From NCBI GenBank assembly GCA_946479405.1, contig CAMLGD010000219.1, forward strand, positions 1-5,212: a stretch of DNA of 5,212 bases, read 5' to 3'. The stretch is from an uncultured Vogesella sp. Lineage in GTDB: Bacteria > Pseudomonadota > Gammaproteobacteria > Burkholderiales > Chromobacteriaceae. A program made the position numbers and the translations under genes. Shown here one piece after another: positions 4,594 to 5,212 of this stretch (position 1 is the first letter of the stretch; every line of letters starts with the position of its first letter). The notes below the pieces were generated by a model, which was not told the DNA's origin, made no database searches, and was given only the letters and a program-made list of their open reading frames with translations.

Positions 4594-5212
4594 TCATTCC
4601 TCCAGTATCCAGGTGTCCTTGGTGCCGCCGCCCTGCGACGAATTCACCACCAGCGAGCCCTGCTTGAGCGCCACGCGGGTGAGCCCGCCGGCCACCATGC
4701 TGATTTCGCGGCCGGACAGCACAAAGGGGCGCAGGTCGATGTGGCGCGGGGCGATGCCGGCCTCCACGAAGGTGGGGCAGGACGACAGGCACAGCGTGGG
4801 CTGCGCGATGTAGTTGGCCGGGTCGGCGAGGATGCGCTGGCGGAAGTCCTCGATCTCGGCGCTGCTGGCGGCGGGGCCGATCAGCATGCCGTAGCCGCCG
4901 GCGCCGTGAACTTCCTTCACCACCAGCTCGGCCAGGTTGTTCAGCACGTGGTCCAGCTCGGCCGGGCGGCGGCACATCCAGGTGGGCACGTTCTGCAGCA
5001 GCGGCTCCTCGCTCAGGTAAAAGCGGATCATGTCCGGCACGTAGGGGTAGATGGATTTGTCGTCCGCCACGCCGGTGCCGATGGCATTGGCCAGGATCAC
5101 GCCGCCGCTGCGGTACACCGACAGCAGCCCGGGCACGCCCAGCATGCTGTCGGCGCGGAAGGCCAGCGGGTCGAGGAAGGCGTCGTCGATGCGGCGGTAG
5201 ATCACGTCCACC
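4594..5212 (-). CDS. Circularly permuted ATP-grasp protein (COG2308), C-terminal part; 5' end outside window
   Basis: About 205 C-terminal residues are visible. The GTG at 5211 is an internal Val of the family motif [16 protein letters not shown], not a start, and the frame is open to the window edge. Family members are roughly 470-490 residues, so more than half the protein is missing. Numbering from that Val, recognisable parts are [10 protein letters not shown] (21-30), [20 protein letters not shown] (42-61), the nucleotide-binding strand and glycine loop [16 protein letters not shown] (97-112), YIAQP (134-138), HIDLRPFVL (157-165) and [14 protein letters not shown] (190-203). ATP-grasp enzymes activate a carboxylate as acyl-phosphate and join it to an amine; in this group the substrate is unknown and peptide or amide synthesis is a prediction. 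It heads the visible cluster, and its stop lies 2 bases from the preferred alpha-E start. The cluster's promoter would be beyond the window. Confidence 0.93.
   Translation of the reverse strand, partial: VDVIYRRIDDAFLDPLAFRADSMLGVPGLLSVYRSGGVILANAIGTGVADDKSIYPYVPDMIRFYLSEEPLLQNVPTWMCRRPAELDHVLNNLAELVVKEVHGAGGYGMLIGPAASSAEIEDFRQRILADPANYIAQPTLCLSSCPTFVEAGIAPRHIDLRPFVLSGREISMVAGGLTRVALKQGSLVVNSSQGGGTKDTWILEE
4598..4603 (-). promoter_or_regulatory. Shine-Dalgarno of alpha-E inside the ATP-grasp 3' end
   Basis: GGAGGA encodes the last two Glu residues of the ATP-grasp protein and also acts as the ribosome site of alpha-E. It touches ATG 4597 directly, lies 6 bases from ATG 4591 and 9 from ATG 4588. 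Normal spacing argues for the second or third ATG even though the first makes the neat ATGA overlap. Confidence 0.7.

Noticed and set aside
3692..4813. Plus-strand open frame of 373 codons opposite alpha-E and ATP-grasp
   Set aside because: It crosses two confirmed genes on the other strand and has the biased composition of a shadow frame.
1..5212. CRISPR arrays, insertion sequences, tRNA or rRNA genes
   Set aside because: No regularly spaced direct repeats, transposase-like frames, terminal inverted repeats or tRNA cloverleaf sequences were seen.

Overview
The window is GC-rich (roughly 63-65% by eye) and densely packed, with codon use and protein families typical of a Gram-negative proteobacterium. 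The substrate-binding protein, the HD-GYP tail and the overall style suggest a betaproteobacterium, perhaps of the Chromobacteriaceae/Neisseriales, but this is an impression and not a demonstrated assignment.

Layout: (1) 1-216, plus strand: the C-terminal end of an HD-GYP-type phosphodiesterase. (2) 217-521: a 305-base intergenic region holding a hairpin just after the HD-GYP stop, an FNR/ANR-like dyad with a correctly spaced -10 element, and a leader of about 200 bases with a strong hairpin. (3) 522-1412, plus strand: a periplasmic GltI-type (glutamate/aspartate) solute-binding protein with no permease or ATPase gene beside it. (4) 1413-1471: a short convergent intergenic region with a GC-rich hairpin. 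(5) 5212 down to 1472, minus strand: a five-gene cluster, in transcription order a circularly permuted ATP-grasp protein (5' end outside the window), an alpha-E protein, a GNAT acetyltransferase, a transglutaminase-like protein, and the proteasome-related peptidase Anbu.

Four of the five minus-strand genes (ATP-grasp, alpha-E, transglutaminase-like, Anbu) form a conserved bacterial association. Comparative genomics has proposed it as a peptide-synthesis or peptide-tagging system: an ATP-grasp ligase makes amide bonds, alpha-E is an obligate partner of unknown activity, a papain-fold transglutaminase-like enzyme transfers or cleaves, and Anbu is a self-compartmentalised threonine peptidase. 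As far as I know, its substrate and product remain undefined. Three of the four junctions are translationally coupled: stop and start codons overlap as ATGA, or nearly so, at ATP-grasp/alpha-E, alpha-E/GNAT and transglutaminase/Anbu.

The departure from the usual layout is a GNAT gene of the MnaT/phosphinothricin-acetyltransferase type. It is coupled to alpha-E and followed by a perfect 9-bp hairpin and a 155-base gap before the transglutaminase gene. This splits the cluster into two coupled blocks. The GNAT may be a working part of the pathway or a passenger; the sequence alone does not decide.
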